Positions 44,141 through 53,434 of a DNA stretch of 64,000 nucleotides are shown piece by piece. Below the pieces are notes generated by a model. It was given only the letters and a program-made list of their open reading frames with translations. It made no database searches and was not told the origin of the DNA. Position numbers and translations under genes: made by a program. Every line of letters starts with the position of its first letter. Positions within the stretch are counted from its first letter, which is position 1. Source of the stretch: Pusillimonas sp. T7-7 (GTDB lineage: Bacteria; Pseudomonadota; Gammaproteobacteria; Burkholderiales; Burkholderiaceae_B); assembly GCF_000209655.1 (NCBI RefSeq), contig NC_015458.1:434001-498000 (forward strand), in the 5' to 3' direction.

Positions 44141-46735
44141 TTAATTGGCTGTTGCCGATTCAATGAAGTCCTGGGCAAAACGCTGCAACACGCCGCCCGC
44201 TTCATAGATGGATACTTCCTCGGCGGTATCCAGACGACAGGTGACAGGCACCTCGACACGCTCGCCGTTCTGGCGGTTGATCACCAGAGTCAGCGTAGCC
44301 AGCGGGGTTGGCCGACCCAGCACATCATAGGTTTCAGTGCCATCAATGTTCAGCGTATGGCGAGTGGTGCCAGGCTTGAACTCCAGCGGCAGCACGCCCA
44401 TGCCCACCAGATTGGTGCGGTGTATGCGCTCAAAGCCTTCGGCGGCAATAGCTTCTACGCCTGCCAAACGTACACCCTTGGCAGCCCAGTCGCGCGACGA
44501 GCCTTGACCATAGTCGGCGCCCGCCACAATGATCAGCGGCTGCTTGCGCTCCATATAGGTTTCGATGGCTTCCCACATACGAACCACTTTGCCTTCTGGC
44601 TCGATGCGGGCCAGCGAACCTTGCTTGATCTGCCCATTTTCCCGCACCATTTCGTTCAGTAGCTTGGGATTGGCAAACGTGGCGCGCTGTGCGGTCAGGT
44701 GATCGCCCCGGTGTGTGGCATACGAGTTGAAGTCTTCTTCCGGCAAGCCCATCTTGGACAGATATTCACCCGCTGCGCTACTCGCCATAATGGCGTTCGA
44801 GGGCGATAAATGGTCGGTGGTGATATTATCGCCCAGCACCGCCAGCGGGCGCATGCCTTTCATGGTGCGCTCGCCCGCCAGGGCGCCTTCCCAATAGGGC
44901 GGGCAACGAATATACGTGCTTTGCGGTCGCCATTCGTACAAGGGGTTGAGCTGCTCGCCCTGGGTGACGCTGGCGGCAAACATGGGCTCGTAAACCATAC
45001 GGAACTGCTCGGGCTTGACACTGGAGGCCACGATGGCGTCGATCTCTTCGTCGCTGGGCCAGATGTCTTTCAGCGTAACGGGATTGCCTTCTTTATCGGT
45101 ACCCAGAACGTCTTTCTCGATGTCAAAGCGAATGGTTCCGGCAATTGCATAGGCAATCACCAAGGGCGGTGAGGCCAGGAAAGCCTGTTTGGCATAAGGA
45201 TGGATGCGCCCGTCGAAGTTGCGATTGCCTGACAGTACGGCAGTGGCGTACAAGTCACGTTCGACGACTTCCTGCTGGATCTTGGGATCAAGCGCACCGC
45301 TCATGCCATTACAGGTCGTGCAGGCAAAGCCCACAATACCAAAGCCAAGTTGCTCCAGTTCGGGCAGCAGCTGCGCCTCTTCAAGATATAGCTGTACCGC
45401 CTTGGAACCGGGAGCCAACGAAGACTTGACCCAGGGTTTGCGGGTCAGGCCGCGTGCATTGGCGTTGCGCGCCAGCAGGCCGGCGGCAATCACGTTGCGC
45501 GGATTGCTGGTGTTGGTGCAACTGGTGATGGCGGCGATGATGACAGCGCCGTCAGGCATCAGGCCTGGTTCGTTTTCGACCACGCCGGAAATGCCGCGCC
45601 CGGCAAGCTCCGAGGTGGGTACACGACGGTGCGGATTCGATGGCCCGGCAATATTGCGTGTGACCGCAGACAAGTCGAACGTCAGAACGCGTTCATATTG
45701 GGCCGTTTCCAGGCTGTCGGCCCATAGTCCGGTCAGCTTGGCATAGTTTTCCACCAGCTTGACTTGTTCGTCTTCGCGGCCGGTCAGCTTCAGGTAATCG
45801 ATGGTTTGTTGATCGATATAGAAGAGGGCGGCCGTGGCGCCGTATTCGGGCGTCATGTTCGAAATGGTGGCGCGGTCGCCCAGCGTCAGATGGGATGCGC
45901 CTTCGCCATAGAACTCCAGGTAAGACGAGACTACTTTCTGGCTGCGCAGAAACTCGGTCAAGGCCAGCACCAGGTCGGTGGCGGTAATGCCGGGCTGCAG
46001 CTTGCCGGTAAGCTCGACGCCGATGATGTCGGGCAGGCGCATCCATGATGCGCGACCCAGCATTACGCTTTCGGCTTCCAGGCCGCCTACGCCGATGGCG
46101 ATGACGCCCAGTGCGTCTACATGCGGCGTGTGGCTGTCGGTGCCGACCAGGGTGTCGGGAAAGGCCACGCCATCGCGGGCATGAATGACGGGCGACATGC
46201 GTTCCAGATTGATCTGGTGCATGATGCCGTTGCCTGGTGGGATCACATCGACATTCTTGAACGCTTTCTTGGTCCAGTTGATGAAGTGAAAGCGGTCATC
46301 GTTGCGACGGTCTTCGATGGCACGGTTCTTGGTAAATGCGTCTTTATCGAAGCCGCCGTGTTCGACGGCCAACGAATGGTCGACAATCAATTGGGTGGGA
46401 ACCACCGGGTTGACTTGCGCCGGGTCGCCACCTTGCTTGGCGATGGCTTCGCGCAGGCCAGCCAGGTCAACCAGTGCAGTTTGTCCAAGAATATCGTGGC
46501 AGACGACTCTGGCCGGGAACCACGGAAAATCCAGATCGCGCCTGCGTTCGATGAACTGCTGCAGCGATGCCGTCAGGGTGTCGGGATCGCAGCGGCGCAC
46601 CAGATTTTCGGCGAATACGCGCGAGGTATAAGGAAGTGTGTCGTAGGCGCCCGGCTTGATTGCCTCGACAGCTTCACGTGTGTCGAAGTAATCAAGCCCG
46701 GTGCCGGGCAGGGGTTTGCGGTATGCAGTGTTCAT
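44141..46735 (-). CDS. acnD: Fe/S-dependent 2-methylisocitrate dehydratase AcnD
   Basis: An 864-residue aconitase-A-like enzyme with the [4Fe-4S] ligands in ITSCTNTSNPRNV and CTTCNGMSG. The substrate and cluster region GTDSHTPHVDALGVIAIGVGG and the C-terminal swivel domain (GADYGQGSSRDWAAKG, IHRTNLVGMGVLPLEF) are present. It dehydrates 2-methylcitrate in the propionate cycle. I assign AcnD rather than AcnA because it lies between prpC and prpF in the operon. It starts 6 bp after the prpC stop. AcnB, encoded 4 kb away, supplies the housekeeping aconitase. Confidence 0.95.
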   Translation of the reverse strand: MNTAYRKPLPGTGLDYFDTREAVEAIKPGAYDTLPYTSRVFAENLVRRCDPDTLTASLQQFIERRRDLDFPWFPARVVCHDILGQTALVDLAGLREAIAKQGGDPAQVNPVVPTQLIVDHSLAVEHGGFDKDAFTKNRAIEDRRNDDRFHFINWTKKAFKNVDVIPPGNGIMHQINLERMSPVIHARDGVAFPDTLVGTDSHTPHVDALGVIAIGVGGLEAESVMLGRASWMRLPDIIGVELTGKLQPGITATDLVLALTEFLRSQKVVSSYLEFYGEGASHLTLGDRATISNMTPEYGATAALFYIDQQTIDYLKLTGREDEQVKLVENYAKLTGLWADSLETAQYERVLTFDLSAVTRNIAGPSNPHRRVPTSELAGRGISGVVENEPGLMPDGAVIIAAITSCTNTSNPRNVIAAGLLARNANARGLTRKPWVKSSLAPGSKAVQLYLEEAQLLPELEQLGFGIVGFACTTCNGMSGALDPKIQQEVVERDLYATAVLSGNRNFDGRIHPYAKQAFLASPPLVIAYAIAGTIRFDIEKDVLGTDKEGNPVTLKDIWPSDEEIDAIVASSVKPEQFRMVYEPMFAASVTQGEQLNPLYEWRPQSTYIRCPPYWEGALAGERTMKGMRPLAVLGDNITTDHLSPSNAIMASSAAGEYLSKMGLPEEDFNSYATHRGDHLTAQRATFANPKLLNEMVRENGQIKQGSLARIEPEGKVVRMWEAIETYMERKQPLIIVAGADYGQGSSRDWAAKGVRLAGVEAIAAEGFERIHRTNLVGMGVLPLEFKPGTTRHTLNIDGTETYDVLGRPTPLATLTLVINRQNGERVEVPVTCRLDTAEEVSIYEAGGVLQRFAQDFIESATAN

Positions 46736-46741
46736 GACGGC

Positions 46742-47899
46742 TTAGCGTTTGTCCAGTGGAACGAATTTCTGATCTTCCGGGCCAACGTAATTGGCGGTCG
46801 GGCGGATGATCTTGTTGTCGATGCGCTGCTCGATAATGTGCGCCGACCAGCCTGCTGTACGGGCAATGACGAACAAAGGCGTAAACATGGCGGTCGGTAC
46901 GCCCATCATGTGGTAGGACACCGCCGAGAACCAGTCGAGGTTGGGGAACATTTTCTTGGCGTCCCACATGACTTCTTCCAGGCGCTCCGCAATCTCGTAC
47001 ATCTTGGTGTTTTCCTGCTGCTCGGAGAGTTGGCGGGCAACGCCCTTGATGACTTTGTTGCGTGGGTCGGAAACGGTGTATACCGGATGACCAAAGCCAA
47101 TCACGACTTGTTTGTTTTCTACGCGGCGGCGAATGTCGGTCTCGGCTTCGTCAGGCGTTTCGTAGCGCTTCTGTATTTCGAAGGCAACCTCGTTGGCGCC
47201 GCCGTGTTTGGGGCCGCGCAAAGCGCCGATGCCGCCAGTAATGGCCGAGTACATGTCGGAGCCTGTACCGGCGATCACGCGGCTGGTAAAAGTGGATGCG
47301 TTGAATTCATGTTCTGCGTATAGAATCAGCGAAGTGTGCATGGCACGAACCCATTCATCGCTGGGCTTCTTGCCGTGCAGCAGATGCAGGAAGTGACCGC
47401 CTATGCTGTCGTCGTCGGTTTGCACGTCAATGTAGTGGCCATTGTGGCTGTACTGATACCAGTACAGCAGCGCCGAACCCAGATTGGCCATCAGGCGGTC
47501 GGCAATGTCGCGTGCATCGGGCAGGTTGTGGTCGTCTTTCTCGGGCAGGATGCAGCCCAGTACCGATACGGCCGTGCGCATGACGTCCATGGGGTGGCTG
47601 GCGGCGGGCAGGGCCTCAAGCGCGCTTTGCAACTGGGCAGGAAGGCCGCGTAGCTTGCGCAGCTTTGCTTTGTATGCATTCAGTTCGGCCTTGTTGGGCA
47701 GCTTGCCGTGTATAAGCAGGTGGGCGATTTCCTCGAACTCGCTGGTTTCGGCCAGATCCAGGATGTCGTAGCCACGGTAATGCAGGTCGTTGCCGCTGCG
47801 TCCAACCGTGCATAGGGCTGTGTTGCCGGCCACGACACCAGACAATGCAACGGATTTCTTGACTTTGGGCTTGTTCTCTTGTGTTTCGGTGTTTGCCAT
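46742..47899 (-). CDS. prpC: 2-methylcitrate synthase PrpC
   Basis: A 385-residue citrate-synthase-fold enzyme that condenses propionyl-CoA with oxaloacetate. Landmarks are [20 protein letters not shown], the catalytic His region [29 protein letters not shown] with the second His, and the Asp near [21 protein letters not shown]. It is shorter than the type II GltA at 57898 and lacks its N-terminal domain, as expected for PrpC. ATG 47899 follows AGGAG at 7 bp; the longer frame upstream overlaps prpB. It lies 19 bp after prpB. Confidence 0.96.
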   Translation of the reverse strand: MANTETQENKPKVKKSVALSGVVAGNTALCTVGRSGNDLHYRGYDILDLAETSEFEEIAHLLIHGKLPNKAELNAYKAKLRKLRGLPAQLQSALEALPAASHPMDVMRTAVSVLGCILPEKDDHNLPDARDIADRLMANLGSALLYWYQYSHNGHYIDVQTDDDSIGGHFLHLLHGKKPSDEWVRAMHTSLILYAEHEFNASTFTSRVIAGTGSDMYSAITGGIGALRGPKHGGANEVAFEIQKRYETPDEAETDIRRRVENKQVVIGFGHPVYTVSDPRNKVIKGVARQLSEQQENTKMYEIAERLEEVMWDAKKMFPNLDWFSAVSYHMMGVPTAMFTPLFVIARTAGWSAHIIEQRIDNKIIRPTANYVGPEDQKFVPLDKR

Positions 47900-47918
47900 G
47901 TCGCAACTCCTGAAAAGG

Positions 47919-48821
47919 TTATTTCGATTTGCCTTGCTGAAACAGGGCATCGAGTCGGGATTCAAATTCGTGATAACCGATGCGATCATAAAGTTCGTCT
48001 CGGGTCTGCATCATGTCGACTACATTTTTCTGGTGGCCATCGCGGCGTATGGCTTCGTAAACCGTTTCGGCGGCTTTGTTCATCGCGCGGAAAGCCGACA
48101 GCGGATACAGTACCATGCCAACACCGGCTGATTCGAGCTCTTCGACGGTGAACAAAGGTGTCTTGCCGAACTCGGTGATATTGGCCAGCACAGGCACATT
48201 CAAAGCCTTGGAAAAGCGCTCGAAGGTGGCCAGGTCGTAGGAAGCTTCGGCAAAGATGGCGTCTGCTCCGGCCTCGACGCAGGCAGCGGCGCGCTCCAGG
48301 GCAGCGTCTACGCCTTCGACGGCAATGGCGTCGGTGCGGGCAATGAGGAAGAAATTGCTGTCGGTACGTGCATCGACCGCAGCCTTGACGCGATCAACCA
48401 TTTCCTGGGCGGTCACGATTTCCTTGCCTGGGCGATGGCCGCAGCGCTTGGCGCCAACCTGGTCTTCAATGTGACAGGCGGCGGCGCCGAACTTGATCAG
48501 GCTTTTGATGGTGCGGGCGATGTTGAATGCCGAGGGGCCAAAACCGGTGTCAATGTCAACCACCAGGGGCACATCGCAAACATCAGTAATGCGGCGGATG
48601 TCGGTCAGCACGTCGTCCAGCGTATTGATGCCCAGGTCGGGCAAACCCAACGAGCCTGCGGCAACGCCGCCGCCAGACAAATAAATGGCTTTATAGCCTG
48701 CCCGTTTGGCCAGTAGCGCGTGATTTGCGTTGATGGCGCCGATGATTTGCAAGGGTTGTTCTTCTTGCAAGGCTTGGCGAAACAGCGCGCCGGCTGAGTT
48801 GGGATGGGAAGTAGTAGGCAC
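47919..48821 (-). CDS. prpB: 2-methylisocitrate lyase PrpB
   Basis: A 300-residue TIM-barrel lyase that splits 2-methylisocitrate into pyruvate and succinate. It has the catalytic loop [20 protein letters not shown] for the metal site, and [15 protein letters not shown]. The GTG start at 48821 is chosen because it has an AGAGG site 5-8 bp upstream. The only in-frame ATG (48893) lies inside the predicted sigma-54 -24 element and so cannot be on the mRNA. With this start the length matches known PrpB (about 295). First gene of prpB-prpC-acnD-prpF-prpD, regulated by divergent PrpR. Confidence 0.95.
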   Translation of the reverse strand: MPTTSHPNSAGALFRQALQEEQPLQIIGAINANHALLAKRAGYKAIYLSGGGVAAGSLGLPDLGINTLDDVLTDIRRITDVCDVPLVVDIDTGFGPSAFNIARTIKSLIKFGAAACHIEDQVGAKRCGHRPGKEIVTAQEMVDRVKAAVDARTDSNFFLIARTDAIAVEGVDAALERAAACVEAGADAIFAEASYDLATFERFSKALNVPVLANITEFGKTPLFTVEELESAGVGMVLYPLSAFRAMNKAAETVYEAIRRDGHQKNVVDMMQTRDELYDRIGYHEFESRLDALFQQGKSK

Positions 48822-48881
48822 GTTGAAACCTCTCTGTTCAGTGGGGGCAATGGATCTGCCATTGGTGGATGGTAGGGTATA

Positions 48882-48897
48882 AGCAATAATCATGCCA
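48882..48897 (-). promoter_or_regulatory. Sigma-54 promoter of the prp operon
   Basis: On the minus strand TGGCATGATTATTGCT matches the -24/-12 consensus TGGCAY-N5-TTGCW at every defined position. Transcription should begin near 48872, leaving a leader of about 50 nt before prpB. Confidence 0.88.
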
Positions 48898-49006
48898 GCT
48901 ATTCAGTCTACGCACAGCAGCATCAGAAAGTTCGCTAAGTGATAGTAGCAAAAAGGAAATTTCATGATCGCAAAGGGAAATATTTTTACGAATTATGGGC
49001 GCGTTG

Positions 49007-49043
49007 TTTCAGATATGAAATAATTACGTTTCACGTTTCATAT
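49007..49043. promoter_or_regulatory. PrpR upstream activating sites (TTTCA/TGAAA repeats)
   Basis: TTTCA-N4-TGAAA (49007-49020) is followed by TTTCA at 49029 and 49036. The outer arms ATATGAAA (49013-49020) and TTTCATAT (49036-49043) form an inverted repeat. They lie 110-160 bp upstream of the sigma-54 promoter, a normal enhancer distance, and close to the prpR start, so autoregulation is possible. Confidence 0.6.
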
Positions 49044-49066
49044 ATTTTGAAAATTTCAGAGCAAAT

Positions 49067-51013
49067 ATGGCATTCTTTCCGGCCCTTGGTGGTTCCCGTC
49101 TACGTATTGCGGCGGTAGGTTTTCTTGGCTTGCGCGCGCTGCTCGAAGAGCTGGCGCCTGGTTACAGCTCCCTGGCGGAAGTCGTTATTCTGGATAAGGC
49201 TTATGGCGATGCGGTGGAAAGTATTGCCACCCTCAGGCAGGCAAGCGGCGTGGATGCGGTGGTGTCCGCCGGGTCCAATGGCAGTTTTTTGCGAGAGCAT
49301 CTGGATCTGCCAGTGGTACTGGTCAAGCCTGGAGGCTTTGATGTCATGCAAGGGCTTGCGCGTGCCTCCGGCAAGGCGCGTCGGCTTGCCGTCGTGACAT
49401 ACGGCGCTGTGCCCTCTGAGCTCGCCCATTTCAACGAGCGATTCTCCCTGCAGGTCGAGCTGCGTTCCTATACCACAGAAGAAGAGGCGGAAGCTTGTGT
49501 GCAGGAGTTGGTCGCCTCGGGTACCGAGGCCGTGGTTGCACCTGGGCTGGTGGTCGATCTGGCCCGCTCTTACGGCCTGGAAGGGGTGTTGCTGTATTCG
49601 CGTGGGGCTGTGAGTGAGGCCATGGAAGGCGCCATTGAAGTGGCACGCATTGCCCGCCTGGAGGCGGCAAAACGCGAGAAGCTCAGCACGATATTGGGAC
49701 AGTTGAAAGACGGTGTGGTGGCGGTCAACCTTGATGAGCGCATTGAAACAATCAATCCCGAAATGGAAGCCATTGTCGGCCTACCGGCTGGGCAGCTCAT
49801 AGGGCAGCGGCTGGGTGATGTGAGCAACGAGCTGAGCCTGGCCAACACCTTGCGTACCGGCGAGGCCACTGTCGAGCAGGTTCAGCAGGTTGGTGGCAAA
49901 ACGGTCGTTGTAACGCGCATGCCCATCGTCGAGCAGGGCAGGCAAACCGGTGCAGTGCTTATTTGTCAGGATCCCATAGCTATCCAGCGCCTGGATCGCA
50001 GCTTGCGCTCACGCGCCCAGCCCGGCTCGCATCATGTCCGATATGGGCTGTCCAGCCTGATAGGACAAAGCGAGGCGCTGAAGCGAGTCAGGCAACGTGC
50101 CCAGACCTGCGCGCAAAGCAGTGCAACAGTTCTGATCGTGGGCGAGAGCGGCACAGGCAAAGAACTGCTGGCGCAAGGCATACACAATGCCAGCGCGCGT
50201 CAGTCGCAGCCTTTTGTTGCCATCAATTGCGCGGCCTTTCCTGAAGCCTTGCTGGAAAGTGAGTTGTTCGGCTATGTGGATGGGGCGTTTACCGGGTCCA
50301 GTCGTGGCGGTAAAGTGGGTCTGTTCGAGGCGGCGCATACGGGCACGATTTTTCTTGATGAGATCGGCGACATGCCCTTGCCGCTGCAAACCCGTCTATT
50401 GCGGGTGCTGCAGGAAAAAGAGGTGCTGCGCATTGGTGCAACAGTGCCTACGCCTGTTGATGTGCGTGTGATCGCCGCCACCCATCGCAATATGGAGCGG
50501 CAGGTGGCGCAGGGCGAATTTCGCCAGGATTTGTACTACCGGCTGAATATCTTGCTGGTGCATTTGCCTCCCTTAAGAGAGCGCCTGGCCGACCTGCCCA
50601 TGTTGGCGCGGCATCTGGCCGACAAGATCGCCGTCCGTTTGAACAATCGGAAATTGGCTGATGAAGGGTTGATAGGGATGCTGGTGGGGGCGGCGCAGGG
50701 GTATGGCTGGCCGGGGAATATTCGTGAACTCGAGAACTTGATAGAGCGAACCATGGTGTTTCATGAGCCGTCGCAGGACGGCGGCCCGGTTACCAGAGAG
50801 GCGCTTGAGGAAATCGTTCCCGAGCTTTTCTCCGGGCGCGATGTCAAGCCGTCTCAGGCCTTGCGCGGTAGCCGTACAGAGGCAGAGCTGGCGCTTTTGC
50901 GCGATGTGCTGAACCAATGTGGCGGTAATCGCGAACTGGCGGCAGAACGGCTGGGTATCAGTCGCACGACTTTATGGCGCAAACTCAGGCGTTTGGATGA
51001 ATTGAAATCCTGA
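49067..51013 (+). CDS. prpR: Propionate catabolism regulator PrpR (sigma-54 enhancer-binding protein)
   Basis: A 648-residue activator with an N-terminal PrpR_N sensor (about 1-190, LVKPGGFDVMQGLARA) and a PAS-like segment (about 205-310, ILGQLKDGVVAVNLDERIETINPEM). The AAA+ domain (about 325-560) has Walker A VGESGTGKELL, the sigma-54 contact loop YVDGAFTGSSRGG, and Walker B FLDEIGDM. A Fis-type HTH is at the end (NRELAAERLGISRTTLWRKL). The inducer in other bacteria is 2-methylcitrate. It is divergent from prpB, and a near-perfect sigma-54 promoter and TTTCA/TGAAA repeats lie between them. Confidence 0.95.
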   Translation: MAFFPALGGSRLRIAAVGFLGLRALLEELAPGYSSLAEVVILDKAYGDAVESIATLRQASGVDAVVSAGSNGSFLREHLDLPVVLVKPGGFDVMQGLARASGKARRLAVVTYGAVPSELAHFNERFSLQVELRSYTTEEEAEACVQELVASGTEAVVAPGLVVDLARSYGLEGVLLYSRGAVSEAMEGAIEVARIARLEAAKREKLSTILGQLKDGVVAVNLDERIETINPEMEAIVGLPAGQLIGQRLGDVSNELSLANTLRTGEATVEQVQQVGGKTVVVTRMPIVEQGRQTGAVLICQDPIAIQRLDRSLRSRAQPGSHHVRYGLSSLIGQSEALKRVRQRAQTCAQSSATVLIVGESGTGKELLAQGIHNASARQSQPFVAINCAAFPEALLESELFGYVDGAFTGSSRGGKVGLFEAAHTGTIFLDEIGDMPLPLQTRLLRVLQEKEVLRIGATVPTPVDVRVIAATHRNMERQVAQGEFRQDLYYRLNILLVHLPPLRERLADLPMLARHLADKIAVRLNNRKLADEGLIGMLVGAAQGYGWPGNIRELENLIERTMVFHEPSQDGGPVTREALEEIVPELFSGRDVKPSQALRGSRTEAELALLRDVLNQCGGNRELAAERLGISRTTLWRKLRRLDELKS

Positions 51014-51112
51014 TTTTTGTTCACTGGGTGGCCGCACATCAAGCATGAATGCGCCATTGCGTCATGGCTGACGTATGATTTCAAACCAAACGAATAAAGA
51101 GGGCTTGAAAAC

Positions 51113-52072
51113 ATGAAACAAGGGCAATGGCTAGGAGCACCCAGTGCCACCCGTGCGGTTGTGGTGGGTGGCGGCACCATGGGTGCGGATGTGGCGGTTG
51201 TTCTGCTGCGGGCCCGCAGCAGAACTATCATCGTTGAGCCCGCACAGGCAGCGCATGATGGCATACGCAAGAAAGTCGCAGAAAATCTGCAGGCCATAGA
51301 CCGTGGCGACCATATCAGCTTGCTGGATCTGGTGGTATCGATAGACGATATTGCCTGGCAAGAGGTCGGCCTGGTGATTGAGTGCATACCTGAGTCGCTG
51401 CAGATCAAACGCGATTTGTTCCAGGCATTGGCCGACAGGGCGCCTGCCCATGCCTTGCTGACCAGCAACAGCTCCAGTTTTCCGATTAGCCAGATTGCAC
51501 AAGGCTTGCCTACACAAGAGCGTATGATGGGATTGCATTTCTTCATGCCGGCCCATCTTGTGCCTTTGGTTGAGGTGGTGCTGGGCGACGCCACAGACCG
51601 CGCAGCGGCCGATTCGCTGAGTGCATTCATGAAACGCTGCGGATCAGTGCCTATTCTGGTGCGCAAAGATGTACCCGGATTCATAGGTAATCGTTTGCAG
51701 CATGCCTTGGGCCGTGAGGCGTTCTCTTTGATTCAGGAAGGTATAGCCACGCCGGAAGATATCGATGCGGCCGTGCGTTTCGGTTTTGGCTTTCGCTATT
51801 TGGCCGCCGGCCCCGTGATGCAGAAAGAGCATGCGGGTTTGGATGTGCATGCTGCAGCCGCTGCCACGATTTATCCCTCTTTGTCCAATGTGTCGGTGCC
51901 GCCTGCGGTACTGGCAAACAAGCCCAAAGCCGGACAATTGGGTATGAAGTCGGGGCAAGGGTTTTATGTGTGGGATGAGCAGCGCATTGCCGCTGAAAAA
52001 CAGCGCTATACCCGGGCCCTGCAGGCCAGCCTGCGCATTCTCGCTGAAGATTTGCCGCCGATCGAGCCCTGA
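51113..52072 (+). CDS. 3-hydroxyacyl-CoA dehydrogenase-family protein
   Basis: A 319-residue Rossmann/3HCDH enzyme: NAD motif VVVGGGTMGADVAVVLLRAR, then ECIPESLQIKRDLFQ, TSNSSSFPISQIAQ, and GLHFFMPAHLVPLVEVV with the catalytic His. DVPGFIGNRLQHALGREAFSLIQEG and the late KSGQGFYVWDE complete it. It differs from the lambda-crystallin-type enzyme at 13130 by having HFFMPA in place of HPVNPP. The likely role is oxidation of a 3-hydroxyacyl-CoA or 3-hydroxyacid; the substrate is unknown. Transcribed alone after prpR, with a strong terminator shared with mdh. Confidence 0.85.
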   Translation: MKQGQWLGAPSATRAVVVGGGTMGADVAVVLLRARSRTIIVEPAQAAHDGIRKKVAENLQAIDRGDHISLLDLVVSIDDIAWQEVGLVIECIPESLQIKRDLFQALADRAPAHALLTSNSSSFPISQIAQGLPTQERMMGLHFFMPAHLVPLVEVVLGDATDRAAADSLSAFMKRCGSVPILVRKDVPGFIGNRLQHALGREAFSLIQEGIATPEDIDAAVRFGFGFRYLAAGPVMQKEHAGLDVHAAAAATIYPSLSNVSVPPAVLANKPKAGQLGMKSGQGFYVWDEQRIAAEKQRYTRALQASLRILAEDLPPIEP

Positions 52073-52090
52073 TCTCGCGTACGCCAGCCC

Positions 52091-52132
52091 AAAAAAAGGC
52101 CTGAGCCCGGTGCTGCACCGGGCTCAGGCCTT
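52091..52132. terminator. Bidirectional terminator between the 51113 gene and mdh
   Basis: A 17-bp inverted repeat AAGGCCTGAGCCCGGTG / CACCGGGCTCAGGCCTT with a CTG loop. An A7 tract on its left gives a T-run in the mdh direction. Confidence 0.92.
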
Positions 52133-52147
52133 GAGCTTTTAATCTGC

Positions 52148-53137
52148 TTATTTCAACAGGTCTTGAACGCCGTCGCGCTCTTCAAGAAGCTCTTTCAGGG
52201 TGAAATCCATGCGTTCGCGCGAGAAGGCATCAATTTCCAGACCTTCAACGCGGGTGTATTCGCCATTGGCGGTCGTGACGGGCACACCGTAGATGATGCC
52301 TTCGGGGATGCCGTATGAGCCGTCGGACGGTATACCCATGGTGACCCATTTTCCGTTCGAGCCCAGAACCCAGTCGTGCACGTGATCGATGGCGGCATTG
52401 GCGGCCGAGGCAGCCGAAGACAGACCGCGGGCGTCGATGATGGCGGCGCCGCGTTTGCCGACAGTGGGGATAAAGGTGTCGCGATTCCAGGCGTCGTCAT
52501 TGATCAGGCCAGCCAGGCTCTCGCCGCCTACCGTGGCAAAACGGGTATCGGGATACATGGTGGGCGAATGATTGCCCCAGACGATAAGCTTTTCGATGTC
52601 GGCAACGGGTTTGCCAGACTTGGCGGACAGCTGAGACAGGGCACGGTTGTGATCCAGGCGCAACATGGCGGTGAAGTTCTTCGCGGGCAGATCGGGGGCG
52701 GACTTCATGGCGATGTAGGCATTGGTGTTGGCGGGATTGCCCACAACCAACACTTTTACATTGCGGCTGGCAACGTCGTTCAGTGCCTTGCCCTGAGCCG
52801 TAAAGATTTGCGCGTTCACTTGCAGCAAGTCTTTACGTTCCATGCCGGGGCCACGAGGACGGGCGCCCACCAGCAACGCGACATCGACGTCTTTGAATGC
52901 TTCACGTGCGTCGCTGTGTGCCGTCATACCGGCCAATAAGGGGAAAGCGCAATCGTCCAGTTCCATCATGACGCCTTTCAGCGCTTTCTGGGCTTTTTCG
53001 TCGGGAATTTCAAGCAGTTGAAGAATGACGGGCTGATCCTTGCCGAGCATTTCGCCTGAGGCGATACGGAATAGCAGGGCGTAGCCGATTTGGCCGGCAG
53101 CGCCGGTAACGGCGACACGCATGGCGGGTTTGGACAT
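52148..53137 (-). CDS. mdh: Malate dehydrogenase
   Basis: A 329-residue NAD-dependent enzyme of the cytosolic/two-domain MDH type that oxidises malate to oxaloacetate. Features are the N-terminal [19 protein letters not shown], substrate Arg segment [25 protein letters not shown], catalytic His in [11 protein letters not shown], and [13 protein letters not shown]. Length is typical of Burkholderiales. It is divergent from the GntR gene, and its promoter carries the 19-bp box shared with acnB directly before the -35. The TCA operon sdhCDABE-gltA lies on the other side of gntR. Confidence 0.97.
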   Translation of the reverse strand: MSKPAMRVAVTGAAGQIGYALLFRIASGEMLGKDQPVILQLLEIPDEKAQKALKGVMMELDDCAFPLLAGMTAHSDAREAFKDVDVALLVGARPRGPGMERKDLLQVNAQIFTAQGKALNDVASRNVKVLVVGNPANTNAYIAMKSAPDLPAKNFTAMLRLDHNRALSQLSAKSGKPVADIEKLIVWGNHSPTMYPDTRFATVGGESLAGLINDDAWNRDTFIPTVGKRGAAIIDARGLSSAASAANAAIDHVHDWVLGSNGKWVTMGIPSDGSYGIPEGIIYGVPVTTANGEYTRVEGLEIDAFSRERMDFTLKELLEERDGVQDLLK

Positions 53138-53290
53138 GAACTATCTCCCGGTAGATGTTGAAAGTGAGAAGTGAAGAGACAACAGACAGTGTAATTCTTT
53201 CGAGGGCGTTCTATAAGAGGCTGGCGATAGCCAAGCAGGAGTCAGAACGCGCTTGTGCTACAAGCGGCGGCGCTGTGGGCACAACGCGGT

Positions 53291-53319
53291 AGCGTAGCGA
53301 AAAACTGACGCCCAGTCAA
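53291..53319 (-). promoter_or_regulatory. Predicted sigma-70 promoter of mdh
   Basis: On the minus strand TTGACT (53319-53314), 17 bp spacer, TACGCT (53296-53291). The 19-bp box begins 2 bp upstream of the -35 (53321), almost the same geometry as at acnB. Confidence 0.55.
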
Positions 53320-53320
53320 A

Positions 53321-53339
53321 TCTTATATCTTATATAAGA
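53321..53339 (-). promoter_or_regulatory. 19-bp TCA-gene box, copy 2 (mdh / gntR intergenic)
   Basis: TCTTATATCTTATATAAGA, identical to the copy before acnB (40592-40610) and in the same orientation relative to its gene. It lies 95 bp upstream of the divergent GntR gene, so it could serve both autoregulation and mdh control. Confidence 0.75.
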
Positions 53340-53434
53340 GTGTTAGACAGAAACCCTCAAGCATGCGAAAATAGTGGGCGTTTCACAAGCATTCTTCGTG
53401 CTGTGTTGTTTTGCCATTCTATAAAGTTTCCCCA

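Noticed and set aside
46121..47323. 400-codon open frame across acnD and prpC antisense
   Set aside because: Spans the antisense of two certain genes and has no coherent domain.
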